DNA from: an uncultured Bacteroides sp. | GTDB lineage: Bacteria > Bacteroidota > Bacteroidia > Bacteroidales > Bacteroidaceae | Reading direction: 5' to 3' | Assembly (NCBI RefSeq): GCF_959029255.1 | Contig: NZ_CAUFUE010000011.1 | Coordinates: 62,001-126,000 of the forward strand | DNA: 64,000 bases | In this document: positions 61,540-64,000 of the stretch, in pieces | Position numbering within the stretch: position 1 is the first letter of the stretch | Layout: each line of letters starts with the position of its first letter | Program-made: the position numbers and the translations under genes | The notes under the pieces: model-generated | What the model was told of the DNA's origin: nothing | Database searches by the model: none | What the model saw: only the letters and a program-made list of their open reading frames with translations

Positions 61540-62826
61540 TCAGTACTTATGTAAAGCTTTTATTAAGTCGGAATAGTATCCTTGTGCAGAAACTTTGGCT
61601 TGTACATAGTTTATTTGTGATGCCTGACGGTAGGTTTGCGCCTCAATGACATCGATGACGGATGTTTTTCCTTCTTCATATCGCTCCAGGGCTTTCCGTT
61701 CATTTTCACGGGCTTTCTCCAGTGAATTTCCGGTAAGGGAAACCTGCGATAGGGCTTGTGACAAGGAAGTATGTGCAGTTTGCACTTCCAGATTTACGTT
61801 GTCGGTCACTTTGTTCAGGTAATCATTAGCCATACCTGCCTTCAAAGAAGAAGCACGTTTTTCATTGCGACGTTTCCCCCATTCGAAAAGAGGAACAGAC
61901 AACTTGGCATAAACGGCATAATTGGGATCGAGGTCACTCTTGAAATTGTAACCCGGAGAAGAATAGCTGCCATCTACGCCGATGTAGAGCTGGGGCTTAT
62001 ACTTGGAGTCCGTAAGTTTTCCGGTACTTTCTGTTATTTTTATCTGGTCGTGCGCCATCATTATTTCGGGGCGGTTACTACCGTCCGCAAGTAATAAATC
62101 CTCAGACAGGGAGACGCTGGGAATGGTATCTTCTATCTGGGTTTCAGTTTTGAGTTCAACTCCTATCAGTGAGTTGAGCGCCATGCGTCCGGTATCGAAA
62201 TTGCTTTGCGCCTGCAATACCTGGTATTCGGCTTCATTCAATTTGACTTCCGCCATAAGCAGGTCTTGCGGGTCTACAAGTCCGACCTCTACACGTTCGC
62301 GGATGGTTTTTACCAGTGAAGCTACGGAATTACGGTACTCTGTGGCGATACGGACTAGCTCATAACGGGCTACGGTGTTCCAGTATTGCATATCGGTCTG
62401 GTAGCAAACGGATGACTGGAGCAGTTCAGCCTGATGTACGTTCATGGACTGTTGATACTTTGCCAAACGAATCGTCTCGAGGATGCGTCCACCGGTATAG
62501 AGGGGTTGCATCAGTGAGAGAGAAGCGCCATATTTCATGTCGCGCCCTTCAAAGGTGAGGGGACGTTCAGCCTGGGGAAGGTTCAGGGTCAGTTCTATAG
62601 GATTTCCGGTGTATTGGAAATTGGCATCACCGGAGAGCTTGGGTTTTAAATCGGCTTTGGCAGATTTAATCAGTTCCATACTGGAGGCGATATTTTTGTC
62701 CGCAGCCTGCAAGTCGTGATTATAGTCCAGCGCCATGGTCCGGTACTTTTCCAGCAAAGAACTTTGCTGGGAAAATACGGACGGGACACACAAGAAAAAA
62801 ACGAGTAAAGCGTATATCTGTTTCAT
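61540..62826 (-). CDS. TolC-family outer-membrane efflux protein
   Basis: A 428-residue protein with signal peptide (MKQIYALLVFFLCVPSVFSQ) and two OEP repeats: long helical hairpins (AADKNIASSMELIKSAKADL; VNLEVQTAHTSLSQALSQVS) with short beta segments, as in the TolC trimer. It would form the outer-membrane duct for the RND pump whose gene ends 2 bp upstream. The periplasmic adaptor gene is not visible and probably lies outside the window. Confidence 0.92.
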   Translation of the reverse strand: MKQIYALLVFFLCVPSVFSQQSSLLEKYRTMALDYNHDLQAADKNIASSMELIKSAKADLKPKLSGDANFQYTGNPIELTLNLPQAERPLTFEGRDMKYGASLSLMQPLYTGGRILETIRLAKYQQSMNVHQAELLQSSVCYQTDMQYWNTVARYELVRIATEYRNSVASLVKTIRERVEVGLVDPQDLLMAEVKLNEAEYQVLQAQSNFDTGRMALNSLIGVELKTETQIEDTIPSVSLSEDLLLADGSNRPEIMMAHDQIKITESTGKLTDSKYKPQLYIGVDGSYSSPGYNFKSDLDPNYAVYAKLSVPLFEWGKRRNEKRASSLKAGMANDYLNKVTDNVNLEVQTAHTSLSQALSQVSLTGNSLEKARENERKALERYEEGKTSVIDVIEAQTYRQASQINYVQAKVSAQGYYSDLIKALHKY

Positions 62827-62828
62827 AC

Positions 62829-64000
62829 CTATTTTATTTTTACTTTATAGAATAAGACGTATAATGCCGGGGTGACGAATAGGGTCAGCAGTGTGGCAAA
62901 TGTAAGTCCGAAGATGATGGTAGCCGCCATGCCTCCGAAAGCGATGTCGAAGAGTAGGGGTACCATACCCAGGATGGTAGTGGTGGCTGCCATCAGTACC
63001 GGGCGGGTACGTGAAACGGTGGCTTCTACTACTGCTATGTAAGGCACCACTCCTTCACGGCGCTGTGTGTTGATTTCATCTATCAATACGATTACGTTTT
63101 TTATAATCATGCCGAGCAGTCCCAGCCATCCGGCTATGGGGAAGAAACCAAAGTCGAACCCGGTGAGTAACATGCCGATGGCGATGCCGATAAGTGACAA
63201 CGGCAAGACACACAGGATAATGACCGGTTCGCGGAAGTTACCGAACAATGCTACCAGTATTACGATAAGCATGAGGAAAGCCAGCGGGAAGAACTTGGCG
63301 ATAGCCTGCATGGCTTCGTTCTGGTCTTTGAACTGGGAATCCCAGAAAAAAGTATAGCCTTCGGGCAAGGTCATAGCTTCAATCTCCTTGCGGATTTCTC
63401 CGTGTACTTCTGCCATGGTATGTCCGGGTTTCACGCCGCACATGGCTGCCATACTGAGTTGTCGGTTGTAGGTACGCATTTGCGGAAATTCCCAACTCGT
63501 TTCGATGCGTTCCGTTACTTGTGACAATGGAGCGGAGCGTTCGCCGTTCCATACGGAGTAGTTGCCGAGGGAAGTGGCATCTGTAATGTCGTAGCCTTCG
63601 GATTTCAACAGGACGGGGACTTTCTTTTCATTGTCACGATAGATGCCGATTACCGTTCCGTCGCTGATGGACTTGACGGACTGCATCATTTGCGCTTTGG
63701 TGATACCCAGTTCTCCGGCTTTTACGGGGTCGTAAACCGGACGCATCATCAATGACATGTTTCCCCATTCATTGCGGGCGTCCGCCACTTTGGGATTGCG
63801 GCGCATCATTTCAATGGCTTGTCCTACCAGTGAATCGAGCACAGCGGGATCAGGTCCCAGGAAACGGGCTTCGATGACAGCTTCCGTCAAGGGACTCAAC
63901 TCAAATTTGTTTACCTTGATGAGCGGTTCGGGAAACTTCAGGCGGATAGAATCCTGCAACATTGCATTGAGCTGCCGTGATTGTTTGGAAGTATGGCATT
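62829..64000 (-). CDS. RND-family efflux pump, C-terminal part (runs off right edge)
   Basis: The final about 390 residues of an AcrB/CusA-type transporter. The frame is open to the window edge (upstream of an internal Met at 63962 it continues HTSKQSRQLNA). Visible are the PC/PN subdomains (AVIEARFLGPDPAVLDSLVG, MRTYNRQLSMAAMCGVKPGH) and the last helices TM8-TM12 (LIVILVALFGNFREPVIILC, GFFPIAGWLGLLGMIIKNVI, VLMAATTTILGMVPLLFDIA, IIFGLTFATLLTLFVTPALY). It works with the TolC protein and periplasmic adaptor to expel drugs, bile salts or metals. The substrate is unknown. Confidence 0.9.
   Translation of the reverse strand, partial: CHTSKQSRQLNAMLQDSIRLKFPEPLIKVNKFELSPLTEAVIEARFLGPDPAVLDSLVGQAIEMMRRNPKVADARNEWGNMSLMMRPVYDPVKAGELGITKAQMMQSVKSISDGTVIGIYRDNEKKVPVLLKSEGYDITDATSLGNYSVWNGERSAPLSQVTERIETSWEFPQMRTYNRQLSMAAMCGVKPGHTMAEVHGEIRKEIEAMTLPEGYTFFWDSQFKDQNEAMQAIAKFFPLAFLMLIVILVALFGNFREPVIILCVLPLSLIGIAIGMLLTGFDFGFFPIAGWLGLLGMIIKNVIVLIDEINTQRREGVVPYIAVVEATVSRTRPVLMAATTTILGMVPLLFDIAFGGMAATIIFGLTFATLLTLFVTPALYVLFYKVKIK

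Overview
The window looks like chromosomal DNA of a gut Bacteroides species. The evidence is the set of Bacteroides-type promoters (TTTG, about 19-20 bp, then TAnnTTTG), the capsule genes including an UpxY/NusG-like antiterminator, a tyrosine recombinase beside an invertible promoter, 34-35 residue 'smalltalk' type peptides next to N-acetylmuramoyl-L-alanine amidases, a Ser-type sulfatase, a class III fructose-bisphosphatase and a GH36 alpha-galactosidase. I do not assign a species.

Layout. (1) 1-11.5 kb, minus strand: a tightly overlapping, AT-rich surface-glycan operon. It starts with two tandem FdtA-like sugar ketoisomerases, then FdtC-like acetyltransferase, FdtB-like aminotransferase, Wzx flippase, glycosyltransferases, a pyruvyltransferase-family protein, a Wzy candidate and a truncated acyltransferase, and runs off the left edge. 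It has its own promoter at 11.60 kb. (2) 11.7-17.1 kb, minus: a three-gene cassette (PRTase-like protein, SMC/RecF-like ATPase, lipoprotein/membrane coiled-coil protein) with its own promoter and terminator; a candidate conflict or defence system. (3) 17.3-22.8 kb: a GC-rich DNA-metabolism module (frameshifted HTH gene, hypothetical protein, primase-helicase, DUF4248, HU-like protein, smalltalk peptide, amidase). (4) 22.8-30.0 kb, minus: initiating sugar transferase, Wza, Wzc and UpxY behind an invertible promoter with perfect 28-bp inverted repeats, next to a tyrosine recombinase. As assembled, the promoter points away from the operon (OFF).

(5) 30-45.9 kb: mostly core functions: Crp/Fnr regulator, MATE pump, tRNA Ser-Lys-Glu cluster, AspT-like transporter, fbp, a beta-repeat surface protein, sulfatase, acyl-CoA ligase, and a gmd-fcl-TonB receptor operon. 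(6) 46-48.3 kb: a DUF4160/DUF2442 pair, an internally deleted IS1595-type element, and a second smalltalk-amidase pair. (7) 48.3-52.5 kb: SDR enzyme, alpha-galactosidase, ThiD-like kinase, tRNA-Ser. (8) 52.6-56.0 kb, minus: a very AT-rich two-gene unit (multi-pass membrane protein plus a double KaiC-like ATPase) beside the tRNA, a second candidate undescribed system. (9) 56.4-64 kb: secreted protein of unknown function, AqpZ, EamA transporter, and an RND/TolC efflux operon with a LytS/LytT-type two-component pair, cut by the right edge.

How the parts may work together (inference): the glycan-assembly genes have a fixed promoter, while the genes that start the lipid-linked glycan and export the polymer sit behind the DNA switch. 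Inversion could therefore gate the polysaccharide at initiation and export rather than at assembly.
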